Shown here: one piece after another, positions 30,790-40,324 of the stretch
How the letters are laid out: each line of letters opens with the position of its first letter
How positions within the stretch are numbered: position 1 is the first letter of the stretch
From: Affinundibacterium seohonense
GTDB taxonomy: Bacteria; Pseudomonadota; Gammaproteobacteria; Burkholderiales; Burkholderiaceae_D
Direction: 5' to 3'
Assembly (NCBI RefSeq): GCF_014284305.1
Contig: NZ_JACOFW010000009.1
Span: 62,001-126,000, forward strand
Length of the DNA stretch: 64,000 nt
Position numbers and translations under genes: made by a program
The notes under the pieces: generated by a model
Database searches by the model: none
Told to the model about the DNA's origin: nothing
What the model saw: the letters and a program-made list of their open reading frames with translations, nothing else

Positions 30790-31547
30790 CTCACAAAAGC
30801 ATCATACGATGTTTTTATCACCAATAAACTAACGACTATCAAAAACAGCGACCTTACAAATTCACTCCCATGTTTGATCGCCATGCGACTTCCAATGACT
30901 GCACCAAGCACACCGCACACGGCCATTCCCAAACCCAAAACCCACATCACATGTCCACTAAACCCAAACCACAACAACGCTGCAGCGTTGCAAGCCACAT
31001 TCAACACCTTGGCAGAAGCAGATGCCTGTAGGAAATCATAACCAAACACACGAACAAATACAAAAATAAAAAAACTACCTGTACCTGGCCCAAAAAAGCC
31101 ATCATAGAAACCAATTGCTGCACCAACAATCAGCGCCAACCACAACTCTTTTCGCCCAGAATACCGCAACACAGTCTGCGCTCCAAGATCTTTTCTCCAA
31201 AACGTATAGGCCGCAATGGCAACCAAAATAAACGGCAATGCCCTACGTAAATACGTAGAAGGAACGTACGTAACGGTAACAGCACCAGCGAACGCGCAGA
31301 CAAAAGCAATCATCGCCGCAGGAACCATGATGGCCCACCGCAAGCGAACTGTCTTAACATAATTCACCGCAGCAACTGAAGTTCCCCAGATTCCTGCGAA
31401 TTTACTTGTCCCCAAAAGACTGGCTGGAGGCGTCGCAGAAAATACAGAAAAGAGTGCCGGAAGTTGAATTAATCCCCCGCCACCAACAACTGCGTCGACA
31501 AAACCTGCGAAAAATGCAGCTAACCCCAAGATTAAATAATCTATCAA
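30786..31547 (-). CDS. TSUP family permease (TauE/SafE type)
   Basis: A 253-residue protein with about eight membrane helices and the family signature AFFAGFVDAVVGGGGLIQLPAL in the first, plus a second repeat (GAAIGFYDGFFGPGTGSFF). TSUP permeases move sulfite, sulfonates or other small anions; the substrate cannot be told. I chose the TTG at 31547, which has GGAG 5 nt upstream and gives MIDYLILGLAAFF as in relatives; a GTG about 18 nt earlier or longer starts up to 31643 are less likely. It overlaps the downstream gene by 4 nt. Confidence 0.88.
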   Translation of the reverse strand: MIDYLILGLAAFFAGFVDAVVGGGGLIQLPALFSVFSATPPASLLGTSKFAGIWGTSVAAVNYVKTVRLRWAIMVPAAMIAFVCAFAGAVTVTYVPSTYLRRALPFILVAIAAYTFWRKDLGAQTVLRYSGRKELWLALIVGAAIGFYDGFFGPGTGSFFIFVFVRVFGYDFLQASASAKVLNVACNAAALLWFGFSGHVMWVLGLGMAVCGVLGAVIGSRMAIKHGSEFVRSLFLIVVSLLVIKTSYDAFVR

Positions 31548-32251
31548 AAGAACTCCAAAAATGTCCACACCATTATTCCAATGGTACACCCTGCAAATAT
31601 CGCTCAATCGGTCAATCAATACGAGACTGCTGGAAATCAACAAAACCTCGGCTCACAGGTGACTTTTCTCTGCATGTTTAAAGAAAATATTGGATCGTCC
31701 AACACTCAACGATTTTGTAAACAATCATTCACTAATCCCACTTCAACGACCATCCCAACTCGACACCAAATAACCGCCCGAAATGATTAGAGACAAACAA
31801 AATACATAGAAGTCACTCCATAGAACGGCACACCAATTAAACATCAACTTCCATATAAACAGAGAGGCGAAATCCTTCTATTTCCATACGCCATCAAAAT
31901 TCAGCATTAAACAAAAAAAGAAAATCAACCAATAAAGAGCCAACTTACGATAGGACAACTAAGAAAACAATCCTATTTCGGTTTGATGTTTTGCTATCTT
32001 CAACAAATATCCAAGCCTATAACCTCAATTATATGTTTCTCCTCTACATCAAAATTGATGCATAAAAACCATAGCACTAGGTGTTGTTTTTCAGGTATAT
32101 CAATGTCTCTTCACTTGTGATGTGAAGTGCCATGTGGAATAATCTTCACGGATAGAGTTAATTAGCTATCAACACCATAAAACCAACTAGCTCCAACATT
32201 CCCGAAGTGGGAAGCCCTAAATTTCAAACAATACTCCTTAAGGACAAAGAA
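31548..32251. other. Long divergent intergenic region (strand-switch point)
   Basis: About 700 AT-rich nt between the TSUP gene (minus) and the TonB receptor (plus). To the left nearly all genes are on the minus strand, to the right most are on the plus strand. No DnaA box and no supported gene was found in it. A short inverted repeat (CTTCAC, 7-nt loop, GTGAAG) lies near 32108-32126, and the receptor promoter must be here. Confidence 0.45.
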
Positions 32252-35146
32252 ATGATCGAGAAAATAATATCTAAGTCAGTTCGTCTGATGTTTACTGGCG
32301 GATTAGTATTGAGCGCGCCTTTTGTTAGCGCCCAAGAAACAACCCAAGTACAAAAAGTCGAAGTTACAGGATCACGTATCCCGTCAATCAGCATCGACGG
32401 ACCAAGTCCAGTTACTCAAATTAGTGCAAAAGACATGAAGGTTGACGGCGTCAGAAACATCGAAGACGTCTTGAACAATCTTCCGCAAGTTTTCGCAGAT
32501 CAAGGTGGATCAATTGTTAACGGTGCAACAGGAACAGCAACTGTATCCTTACGCGGATTAGGTCCAAATCGTACTCTGGTTTTGGTTAACGGCAAACGCA
32601 TGCCAGGTGGTAGCACAAATAGTCCGGCAGCCGACTTAAATCAAATCCCAACAGGCTTGATCAAACGCGTCGATATTTTGACTGGTGGTGCTGGTGCGGT
32701 ATACGGCGCGGGCGCTGTATCCGGTGTGGTTAACTTTCTTCTGAAAGATAATTTCCAAGGTTTGGAATTACAAGCCAACATTAGCGGCCACAATCACAAA
32801 CAGCAACAAGATTACATCACTTCCGTGGTTAAGGCGAAAAAATATGCTGCCCCTGATAACGTCAATTTCGACGGTCAAACTAAAGATGTCAGCATCTTGT
32901 TTGGTAGCAATTTCGACAATAACAAAGGTAATGCAACGCTGTATTTTTCCTATAAGGAAACGGACGAGCTATTGCAATCACAACGTGATTTCTCCGCTTG
33001 CTCACTCTCGTCATTAGCCGCTGGTGGATTCGCTTGCGTTGGTTCAGGTACACCAGAACTTGGTCGCATAGGTCTCTTTGGTAATGCAGCTACTTTTGTC
33101 GCGGATGCAAACGGCGTGACACGTCCTTACACTAGCGATGATGCGTATAATTTTGGTCCGATTAACCATTTGCTACGCCCTACAGAACAATATTTGTTCA
33201 ATGCTAAAGGTCACTACGATATTAATGACCAAGTTCGCGTCTATGAAGAGTTCAATTTTCACTCGAACAACACGAATGCACAAATTGCTGCTAGTGGTGC
33301 TTTCTTTGCGCGTAGAGCAACAATCAGCTTTGACAATCCACTCCTTTCACCACAGTGGAGAACGACACTGGGTTTAAGTAAACCTGGTGATAAGGTCGAC
33401 ATCCAATTTGGTAAACGAAACACAGAAGGTGGTGGTCGCGTCCAAAATTACGCAGACACCTCATTCCGTAATGTGTTGGGTGTTAAAGGCGAAATCAGCA
33501 ATTGGACTTATGACGTGTTTGGTCAATTTGCACGCGTCAATCGCACGGGTACCAATTACAACTACTTCGATAACGCAAAAATTTCTAAAGCAATGGACGT
33601 CGTCGTTGGAGCGAACGGCCAAGCGGTATGCCGTAGTGCCGCCGATGGATCAGATCCAGCTTGCGTACCTTACAATATTTACAAACAAGGTGCTATCACT
33701 AAAGCACAAACAGACTACTTAGCGGTTACTGCTTTGGCGACAGGCTACACACAACAAACAGTTGTTGGTGCGAACGTTGGCACGGATTTGGGTAACTATG
33801 GCGTTAAAACGCCTTGGTCAAAAACTGGTGTAGGCGTAGCGTTTGGTGTAGAACGCCGTGTCGAATCCATGAACTACCAACCTGACGCAGCAACTGCAGC
33901 AGGTACATTGGCTGGATCGGGCGGACCAAGCAAAGCATTGAAAGGTAGTTTTGCTGTTAAGGAATTCTTTGGCGAAGTCAAAGTTCCCGTGTTTGAAAAG
34001 CAAGCGTATGCTGAACTTTTGGAAGTCAATGCGAGTTATCGCAATTCCGATTACAACACTGGAAACAAAACTGATACATGGGGTGTAGGCTTAGACTACG
34101 CACCAATGAAATCAGTTCGTATCCGTGCTAGTCATCAAGTCGCTGTTCGTGCACCAACTATTTTCGATTTGTTTACACCAAGCGGTGTTGGTTTAGGTGG
34201 TCCAGCAGTCGATCCATGTGAAGGTACATCACCAAAAGCAACACAAGCACAATGTGCTAATACAGGTGTTTCAGCAGCTCAATACGGCAAAGTTTTGCAA
34301 AATACCGCAAATCAACATCAAGCTTCCTTTGGTGGTAACACGAAAGTAAAACCAGAAGATGCAGTGACACAAACGTTTGGTTTTGTTGTCGAACCTATGA
34401 AAAATCTCGTATTCACAGTTGATGCATTTAAAATTGACATTGAAAACACAATCTCAGCGGTCGATTCGAACACAGTCTTACAACAATGCCTCACTAAAGG
34501 AACGCCACTCTTCTGTAACATGATCAAGCGCGATTCACTTGGTTCTTTATGGGTGATCGAAGGTGAAGGCTACATCGAAGGTAAAACAACCAATATCGGT
34601 AAAGTCAGCACATCTGGTGTCGATTTGGCGGCAAGTTACAATACTAAATTAGGTACTATGGGCAACTTGAACCTGATGATGAATGGTACTTTGTTGAAGA
34701 AGCTTGAAGTTGAAAACGTCGTTGGCTTAGGTTCATACAACTGCGTAGGTTATTTCGGTAACAGCTGCGGCACTTCCACACCAAAATGGCGTCATAAAGT
34801 GCGCGCTACTTGGGCTACACCATACAGTTTAGATGCTTCATTGACATGGCGTCATATTGGCGATGTTGACCACGAAACAAGCTCAAGCAATCCTCTGTTG
34901 AAGGGCACAGTCAACCCAATTGAAAAACAGATCAGCGCTCGTAACTATTTCGATGTCAACTTCGCTTATGCATTGACAAAGAATCTGGGCTTGAGCTTTG
35001 GTATTAACAACCTGTTAGACAAAGATCCTCCAGTCATTTCAACTAATGCAACTGGTACTGGTGGTTCCTCTAATGGTAATACCTACCCACAAGTGTATGA
35101 ATCAATGGGTCGCAAGATCTATGCAAACGTAACTGCAAAATTCTAA
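32252..35146 (+). CDS. TonB-dependent outer-membrane receptor
   Basis: A 964-residue outer-membrane transporter. A signal peptide ends near VSAQE; the TonB-contact segment and plug follow (QKVEVTGSRIPS, IEDVLNNLPQVF, ATVSLRGLGPNRTLVLVNGKR, RVDILTGGAGAVYGAGAVSGVVNF). The remaining 750 residues form the beta-barrel, ending with an aromatic residue (NVTAKF) as expected. This subtype with VTGSRI is abundant in proteobacteria that take up carbohydrates, peptides or other large nutrients, but the ligand is not known. ATG 32252 has AAGGA upstream; an earlier in-frame start at 32207 would extend past the signal peptide. A terminator follows, then the AspH-like gene. Confidence 0.95.
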   Translation: MIEKIISKSVRLMFTGGLVLSAPFVSAQETTQVQKVEVTGSRIPSISIDGPSPVTQISAKDMKVDGVRNIEDVLNNLPQVFADQGGSIVNGATGTATVSLRGLGPNRTLVLVNGKRMPGGSTNSPAADLNQIPTGLIKRVDILTGGAGAVYGAGAVSGVVNFLLKDNFQGLELQANISGHNHKQQQDYITSVVKAKKYAAPDNVNFDGQTKDVSILFGSNFDNNKGNATLYFSYKETDELLQSQRDFSACSLSSLAAGGFACVGSGTPELGRIGLFGNAATFVADANGVTRPYTSDDAYNFGPINHLLRPTEQYLFNAKGHYDINDQVRVYEEFNFHSNNTNAQIAASGAFFARRATISFDNPLLSPQWRTTLGLSKPGDKVDIQFGKRNTEGGGRVQNYADTSFRNVLGVKGEISNWTYDVFGQFARVNRTGTNYNYFDNAKISKAMDVVVGANGQAVCRSAADGSDPACVPYNIYKQGAITKAQTDYLAVTALATGYTQQTVVGANVGTDLGNYGVKTPWSKTGVGVAFGVERRVESMNYQPDAATAAGTLAGSGGPSKALKGSFAVKEFFGEVKVPVFEKQAYAELLEVNASYRNSDYNTGNKTDTWGVGLDYAPMKSVRIRASHQVAVRAPTIFDLFTPSGVGLGGPAVDPCEGTSPKATQAQCANTGVSAAQYGKVLQNTANQHQASFGGNTKVKPEDAVTQTFGFVVEPMKNLVFTVDAFKIDIENTISAVDSNTVLQQCLTKGTPLFCNMIKRDSLGSLWVIEGEGYIEGKTTNIGKVSTSGVDLAASYNTKLGTMGNLNLMMNGTLLKKLEVENVVGLGSYNCVGYFGNSCGTSTPKWRHKVRATWATPYSLDASLTWRHIGDVDHETSSSNPLLKGTVNPIEKQISARNYFDVNFAYALTKNLGLSFGINNLLDKDPPVISTNATGTGGSSNGNTYPQVYESMGRKIYANVTAKF

Positions 35147-35160
35147 TTTTGTAAGTAACA

Positions 35161-35196
35161 AAACAAAAAGCAAGCTTCGGCTTGCTTTTTGTTTTT
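35161..35196 (+). terminator. Intrinsic terminator of the TonB receptor gene
   Basis: AAAAAGCAAGC, TTCG tetraloop, GCTTGCTTTTT, then GTTTTT. It lies 15 nt after the stop codon and is symmetric enough to work in both directions. Confidence 0.93.
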
Positions 35197-35227
35197 CAAA
35201 TCAACACTCAAAGCTACTTGACCAAAA

Positions 35228-36505
35228 ATGACACAGAAACAAAATCAAGAGATTGTGCAGTTATCCCAGCTGGCACAAAAAGCTATTCAAACAGGACAAG
35301 AGCAATTAGCACTCACCTATTGGACAAAAATTCTACAACAGCTGCCAAATCATATTCCCACACTTACAGAAATGGGAAAATACGCCCTATCAAAAGGGGA
35401 AATTAAAGCAGCCGTAAACGCCTTCCAAAGAGTCGTTACCATCGATGGTAAAGAACCACAACAATGGATCAATCTGGCAATCACATATCAACAAGTGCAA
35501 GATGAGCAAAATGAAGAATACGCAATCCAACAGGCATTAAAAGCCGATCCAGGTGATCTATTAGCGCTCATCATGCGGGCCGACCTATATAGACGCCAAG
35601 ACAAAAAACATCTTGCAGCCAAAACTTTTGGTGCTGTTGCCAGCATTGCACCAAGCATGGAAAAATTACATCCTAGCCTGCATTCCTCTATCCAATTTGC
35701 CCGCCAATACAAAGAAGAATACGAAAGCGCACAAGGCAATTTCTTAGATGAATTCTTAGACTCGCACTATCAACAGATGGGCGGCGAAAATCTACAACGA
35801 TTCCGAGATTCCGTTGACATTTTACTTGGTCGAAAAAAACGCTATGACTCACAATCGATGGTGTTTCACTATCCCAACCTATTACCAATAGAATTTTTTG
35901 AACGCGAAGAGTTTCCATGGCTGACAGAAATCGAAGCGGGAACAAATGACATCAGGGATGAATTTCTCCAGATTCTACAAGCAGAAAAAGGCTTTACACC
36001 TTACCTCGTCTATCCAGAAGGACAACCGCTCAATCAATTCGCCGAACTCAATAACTCACCAGATTGGTCCGCTTTTCATTTATGTAAAAACGGGATAATG
36101 CAAGAAGAAAACATCAAGCAATGCCCCAAAACAATGGCACTGATAGCACAAGCCCCTCAACCAATACAGCTGGGGCGCACACCAACGTCAATGTTCTCTC
36201 TACTAAAGCCAAAGACCAAGATTCCCGCGCATGTTGGTGTGTCCAATGTCCGCTTGGTAACGCATATACCACTAATCATTCCAGCCGACTGTGGATTTCG
36301 AGTAGGGAACCAAACCAGAGAATGGGAACTAGGCAAAGCATTCATCTTTGATGACACCATCGAACACGAAGCTTGGAATAACAGCGACAAACTACGCGTG
36401 GTACTTATCTTTGATATTTGGCATCCACATCTAAGCCTCTCCGAACGGGACATGATCAGTGCCTTATCTGAAGGACTAGCCCATTTTAGAACCCAAGTAA
36501 GCTAA
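35228..36505 (+). CDS. TPR protein with C-terminal aspartyl/asparaginyl beta-hydroxylase domain
   Basis: A 425-residue protein. Residues 1-170 are TPR-like helical repeats. The C-terminal domain is an Fe(II)/2-oxoglutarate dioxygenase of the AspH family: THIPL with iron ligand His346, CGFRVGNQTREWELGKAFIFDD, His380 in IEHEAWN, and Arg390 (LRVVLIFDIWHP) for 2-oxoglutarate. AspH enzymes hydroxylate Asp or Asn side chains of peptides or proteins. The protein has no signal peptide and is likely cytosolic. It lies 82 nt after a TonB receptor; similar receptor/hydroxylase neighbours occur in other proteobacteria. A 9-bp inverted repeat follows at 36514-36551. Confidence 0.9.
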   Translation: MTQKQNQEIVQLSQLAQKAIQTGQEQLALTYWTKILQQLPNHIPTLTEMGKYALSKGEIKAAVNAFQRVVTIDGKEPQQWINLAITYQQVQDEQNEEYAIQQALKADPGDLLALIMRADLYRRQDKKHLAAKTFGAVASIAPSMEKLHPSLHSSIQFARQYKEEYESAQGNFLDEFLDSHYQQMGGENLQRFRDSVDILLGRKKRYDSQSMVFHYPNLLPIEFFEREEFPWLTEIEAGTNDIRDEFLQILQAEKGFTPYLVYPEGQPLNQFAELNNSPDWSAFHLCKNGIMQEENIKQCPKTMALIAQAPQPIQLGRTPTSMFSLLKPKTKIPAHVGVSNVRLVTHIPLIIPADCGFRVGNQTREWELGKAFIFDDTIEHEAWNNSDKLRVVLIFDIWHPHLSLSERDMISALSEGLAHFRTQVS

Positions 36506-36513
36506 ATGGAAAA

Positions 36514-36551
36514 GGAGGTTTCTAAATCAAAAAAAGATCTACGAAACCTCC
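36514..36551 (+). terminator. Inverted repeat after the AspH-like gene, weak terminator candidate
   Basis: GGAGGTTTC and GAAACCTCC pair perfectly around a 20-nt loop, 8 nt after the stop codon. There is no clear U-tract, so intrinsic termination is uncertain. Confidence 0.4.
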
Positions 36552-36686
36552 ATCCTTCAACACAGTGTGGATTTCACCAGGAAGATCAAAAAAACATTCG
36601 TAAATCAATACCACTTCTTTGCATTCAAACTGAACTTTGATTAAGCTAAACTTTATTAAAGCCACTTTAGTATAAGAAAGAAGTCT

Positions 36687-37400
36687 ATGAAACTGTTGAC
36701 GATCCTACCCACGCTACTAGCACTTTCCCTAACAGCATGCAGCTCAGCGCCGCCGACACCCACGACGCAAACAGGCTTCATGATCAACGAAGCCCAATTC
36801 GAACAGCTATTCCCCAAACGCATCCCGTTTTACACCTTTGCAGGTTTGCAAGAAGCAATTAAGGCGTATCCAGAGTTTGGCAACTTCGGTAGCCAAGTCG
36901 AAAACAAACGCGAGATCGCCGCTTTTCTAGCCAACATCATGCATGAGTCGATAGAGCTACAAGCGATCAATGAGCTGGATAAAAGCGTACACGATCATTA
37001 TTGCAACGATAAACAAGGTGTCCCTTGCGCGCCTGGTAAGCAATACTTTGGCCGTGGACCGATTCAATTAAGCTGGAATTTTAATTATGCGCTGGCTGGT
37101 AAAGCACTGGGCTTGGATCTCTTGAACGATCCTGACATGGTTTCACGTGATCCAGCCGTGGCATGGAAAACGGCGCTATGGTATTGGATGGAAATTAAAG
37201 GTTCCGGCCCACTCCCAAGTCACGTCGCGATGAAACAAAACTTGGGATTTGGTGAAACAGTACGCAGCATTAATGGCGCTCTCGAGTGCTCGAAACCTGT
37301 CGATAATATCGGCTACAAGCAGCAGCAGATGCGAATTAAAAACTATTTGAAAATTACCAAAATGTTAGAAGTTGATCCTGGTAATTACACGGCTTGCTAA
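36687..37400 (+). CDS. GH19 chitinase-like lipoprotein
   Basis: A 237-residue protein of the lysozyme-like glycoside hydrolase family 19. The lipobox LTAC with Cys18 makes it a lipoprotein. The catalytic region is recognisable: general acid Glu87 in IMHES, a second acid Glu96, and the substrate-cleft motif GKQYFGRGPIQLSWNFNY. Cysteine pairs (YCNDKQGVPC and ECSK ... TAC) fit disulfides. Family members cleave chitin, and some GH19 proteins act on peptidoglycan; a membrane-anchored form facing the periplasm would favour a wall or chitooligosaccharide role. It ends with a good terminator and is convergent with mmsA. Confidence 0.85.
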   Translation: MKLLTILPTLLALSLTACSSAPPTPTTQTGFMINEAQFEQLFPKRIPFYTFAGLQEAIKAYPEFGNFGSQVENKREIAAFLANIMHESIELQAINELDKSVHDHYCNDKQGVPCAPGKQYFGRGPIQLSWNFNYALAGKALGLDLLNDPDMVSRDPAVAWKTALWYWMEIKGSGPLPSHVAMKQNLGFGETVRSINGALECSKPVDNIGYKQQQMRIKNYLKITKMLEVDPGNYTAC

Positions 37401-37416
37401 AGTCAGTTAGTGCTTC

Positions 37417-37459
37417 AAACCAGAGCGATGAACATCACTCTCGTCGTTCTGGTTTTTTT
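37417..37459 (+). terminator. Intrinsic terminator of the GH19 gene
   Basis: AACCAGA and TCTGGTT form the base of an imperfect stem-loop followed by an uninterrupted T-run (37452-37459), 17 nt after the stop. Confidence 0.85.
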
Positions 37460-37481
37460 CGCATGCAAATACAAATATAAA

Positions 37482-38975
37482 TTACTTCGCCACAGGCATC
37501 GTAAACTCCGCCCCCTTCACAATACTATCTGGCCAACGCTGCATAATCGATTTATAGCGCGTATAGAAGCGAATTCCTTCTTCGCCATAGGCATGCATAT
37601 CCCCAAACAAAGATCGCTTCCAGCCGCCAAATGAATGCCATGCCATCGGTACCGGAATCGGCACATTGATACCCACCATACCGACCTGCACTCGACGAGA
37701 AAATTCCCGCGCCGTATTGCCGTCAGCTGTATACAACGACACGCCATTTCCAAACTCATGGCGGTTAATCAGATCAAGCGCAGCACTAAAATCAGGCACT
37801 CGAACCACACACAAGACTGGGCCAAAAATCTCTTCACTATGAATCCGCATGCCCTCTTGCACATGATCAAATAATGATCCGCCGATGAAATACCCTTGCT
37901 CATGGCCAGCGACTTGCAAGCCACGTCCATCAACGATTAGATGCGCGCCTTGCTCAACCCCACTCGCAATCAAGCTCTCGATTTTTGCTTTATGTGCGGC
38001 ACTGATCACAGGTCCCATCTCAACATTCGCAGTCATCCCATCACCGACTTTTAAAGCCTCTACGCGTGGCTTCAATTTAGCGACCAAAGCATCTGCTATT
38101 TCACCCACCGCCACTGCAACCGAGATCGCCATGCAACGTTCCCCTGCCGAGCCATAGGCAGCACCAATCAAGGCATCCACCGCTTGATCCAAATTCGCAT
38201 CTGGCATTACCACTAAATGATTTTTAGCGCCGCCAAGCGCTTGTACGCGCTTGCCTAAGCGACTAGCTTCGGTATGGATATATTCTGCAATTGGTGTTGA
38301 TCCAACAAAGGAAACCGCAGCGACATCAGGATGCGCCAACAAAGCATCAACCGCAACTTTATCTCCATGCACCACGTTAAAAACACCATCAGGCAAGCCC
38401 GCTTGTTGGAACAAATCTGCAATCAATAAGGACGCAGAAGGATCGCGTTCCGATGGTTTGAGGATAAAGCTATTGCCACAAGCAATGGCCAGCGGCGCCA
38501 TCCACATCGGTACCATGAAAGGAAAATTAAATGGCGTGATGCCAACGGTGACTCCCAGCGATTGACGGATATTCCAATTATCAATGCCGCCACCGATATT
38601 GTCGGAAAATTGGGTTTTTAAAAGCTGCGGCAAACCACAAGAAAACTCCACCACTTCGATACCACGCGTCACCTCACCCATTGCATCAGAAAAAATCTTT
38701 CCATGCTCATGCGTAATCATCACGGCGAGTTTTTCTTGATTTTGTTCAAGCAGCTCTTTGAACTTAAACATCACTCGCGCCCGACGTAAGGGTGCGGTTT
38801 CTGACCAAGCTGGCCACGCTGCTTTGGCTGCCGCGACCGCTTGATCCACTAGCTGTTGATCTGCGAATTCGACTTGCGCGATCTCCACGCCACTAGCCGG
38901 ATTAAACACCGCTTGCCGACGCGCATCTACCACTGTTACGACACGGCCATTGATGTAATGTGAAATGATAGACAT
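37482..38975 (-). CDS. mmsA: CoA-acylating methylmalonate-semialdehyde dehydrogenase
   Basis: A 497-residue aldehyde dehydrogenase that converts methylmalonate or malonate semialdehyde with NAD and CoA to propionyl-CoA or acetyl-CoA (valine, inositol and beta-alanine breakdown). Oxyanion Asn150 (TPFNFPF), the nucleotide-site [16 protein letters not shown] in place of the general-base Glu of other aldehyde dehydrogenases, and catalytic Cys281 in AGERCMA together identify the MmsA type. The C-terminal part ([16 protein letters not shown]) is also typical. It is alone here, without valine-pathway partners. Confidence 0.95.
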   Translation of the reverse strand: MSIISHYINGRVVTVVDARRQAVFNPASGVEIAQVEFADQQLVDQAVAAAKAAWPAWSETAPLRRARVMFKFKELLEQNQEKLAVMITHEHGKIFSDAMGEVTRGIEVVEFSCGLPQLLKTQFSDNIGGGIDNWNIRQSLGVTVGITPFNFPFMVPMWMAPLAIACGNSFILKPSERDPSASLLIADLFQQAGLPDGVFNVVHGDKVAVDALLAHPDVAAVSFVGSTPIAEYIHTEASRLGKRVQALGGAKNHLVVMPDANLDQAVDALIGAAYGSAGERCMAISVAVAVGEIADALVAKLKPRVEALKVGDGMTANVEMGPVISAAHKAKIESLIASGVEQGAHLIVDGRGLQVAGHEQGYFIGGSLFDHVQEGMRIHSEEIFGPVLCVVRVPDFSAALDLINRHEFGNGVSLYTADGNTAREFSRRVQVGMVGINVPIPVPMAWHSFGGWKRSLFGDMHAYGEEGIRFYTRYKSIMQRWPDSIVKGAEFTMPVAK

Positions 38976-39092
38976 GATTACCCTTCTGCTATTCTCTAAA
39001 GCAAGCGTCTAGATTATCATGTTGCAGCATCACGATACCAGTACTCATCGCAGATTCAGATTATTCAACCCTGTTTTCACTTGAAAGTTTTC

Positions 39093-39350
39093 ATGGCACG
39101 TTCAACCAAAGCCAGTAATGCCGTACTGCGATTACAACAACGCAGCAACAACGCGCCGTACTCGATGGTGACGACAGCTAGCGGGCATTTTTTTCTGGTT
39201 CTAGGACATGATCCAGATACCCAAGAAAAACTCTGCGCGCCCCTAGAGATCGATGAATTTGTCCGCTTCGTCAATAGCGTCAACAAAGAAGCTCCGCGTA
39301 AAGCCAGCAAATTGGATATCGCTTTTGAAGCCAAACTAAAACGCTCTTAA
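39093..39350 (+). CDS. Small hypothetical protein
   Basis: An 85-residue basic protein (MARSTKASNAVLRLQQRS...) with no signal peptide or membrane helix, 55 nt upstream of the FKBP gene and possibly cotranscribed. I do not recognise a family. ATG 39093 is used; a TTG at 39081 would add four residues. The conserved-looking core HFFLVLGHDPDTQEKLCAPLE has beta-strand character. Confidence 0.6.
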   Translation: MARSTKASNAVLRLQQRSNNAPYSMVTTASGHFFLVLGHDPDTQEKLCAPLEIDEFVRFVNSVNKEAPRKASKLDIAFEAKLKRS

Positions 39351-39405
39351 ACAAAATTTCACCGAATTACGATCAATCTACCAAGACCAAAAGGACATCA
39401 ACAAT

Positions 39406-40323
39406 ATGAAATCTCCACTCTTGATTAGCCTCGCCCTCGCTGCAAATGTTTGCCTGATTCCTGCACATGCGCAGGAACAAAAGACAGAACAAAAAACCGA
39501 GCAAAAAGTCGAACAAAAAACACAGCAAGAGAGCGCAGCAAGTGCCATCGCAACCAGCGCAAGTAACCCTGCGGTAAGTCAAGAAGCTACAGCACCAACA
39601 GCCGCACCAGTAGCAGTTCCCGTTTTAGAAAAAATCGACACCGTAGTGGGCACTGGCGTTGAAGCAGTTATAGGTAAAACAGTCTCCGTTCACTACACAG
39701 GATGGCTACGTGATCCACAAGCAGAAAACCAACGCGGCAAAGCTTTCGATAGCTCAGTTGGTCGTGCGCCATTCAACTTTAATCTCGGCGAAGGTCGTGT
39801 CATTCGAGGTTGGGAACAAGGCGTGCCCGGTATGAAAGTCGGTGGCAAACGTACCTTGATGATTCCATCCACACTCGCTTATGGTTCCCGCGGTGCTGGT
39901 AAAGGTGTAATTCCACCGGATGCCGATTTGATTTTCGATATCGAATTACTCGATGTCATCAAAATGCCCGAGGTCGAGAAGATCGACAGTAAATTAGGCA
40001 AAGGCGATGAAGCCAAGAGCGGCAACACCGTCACTGTGCATTACACAGGCTGGTTGCGCGATCCAAAAGCCAAAGGACAAAAAGGTAAAGAATTTGATAG
40101 CTCAGTCAAACGTGAACCGTTTAGTTTTACCATCAATGGCGGCGAAGTGATTCGTGGTTGGGATCTCGGTGTACAAGGTATGAAAGTCGGTGGCAAGCGC
40201 ACTTTGATTATTCCAGCAGCACTTGCTTACGGCGCCCGTGAAGTTGGCAATGGTTTGATTCCAGCAAATTCTGATTTGATATTTGAAGTACGTTTATTAA
40301 AAGTCAGCGCTGCAAAAAAATAA
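39406..40323 (+). CDS. Periplasmic FKBP-type peptidyl-prolyl isomerase with two tandem domains
   Basis: A 305-residue exported protein. A signal peptide ends at AHAQE; then comes a Gln/Glu/Lys-rich linker (KTEQKTEQKVEQK). Two FKBP domains follow, at about residues 78-190 and 200-302, each with VHYTGWLRDP, FDSSV, GGKRTL and LIFDIELL/LIFEVRLL. FKBPs catalyse cis-trans isomerisation of proline bonds and assist folding. The two domains are alike enough even at DNA level to suggest a recent internal duplication. The next gene begins 1 nt after its stop, so they are coupled. Confidence 0.93.
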   Translation: MKSPLLISLALAANVCLIPAHAQEQKTEQKTEQKVEQKTQQESAASAIATSASNPAVSQEATAPTAAPVAVPVLEKIDTVVGTGVEAVIGKTVSVHYTGWLRDPQAENQRGKAFDSSVGRAPFNFNLGEGRVIRGWEQGVPGMKVGGKRTLMIPSTLAYGSRGAGKGVIPPDADLIFDIELLDVIKMPEVEKIDSKLGKGDEAKSGNTVTVHYTGWLRDPKAKGQKGKEFDSSVKREPFSFTINGGEVIRGWDLGVQGMKVGGKRTLIIPAALAYGAREVGNGLIPANSDLIFEVRLLKVSAAKK

Positions 40324-40324
40324 C

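Noticed and set aside
31644-32206. Replication origin at the strand-switch gap
   Set aside because: Position was suggestive, but no DnaA box or trio-like repeat was found there; the 47.5-48.8 kb elements fit much better.
37138-37153. parS-like sequence in the GH19 gene
   Set aside because: Core TTTCACGTGA is present, but three mismatches, including inner right-half positions, and location in coding sequence suggest chance.
39455-39525. Repeat array in the FKBP gene
   Set aside because: The short CAAAAAAC/GAACAA repeats encode a low-complexity Glu/Gln/Lys linker, not a CRISPR or mobile element.
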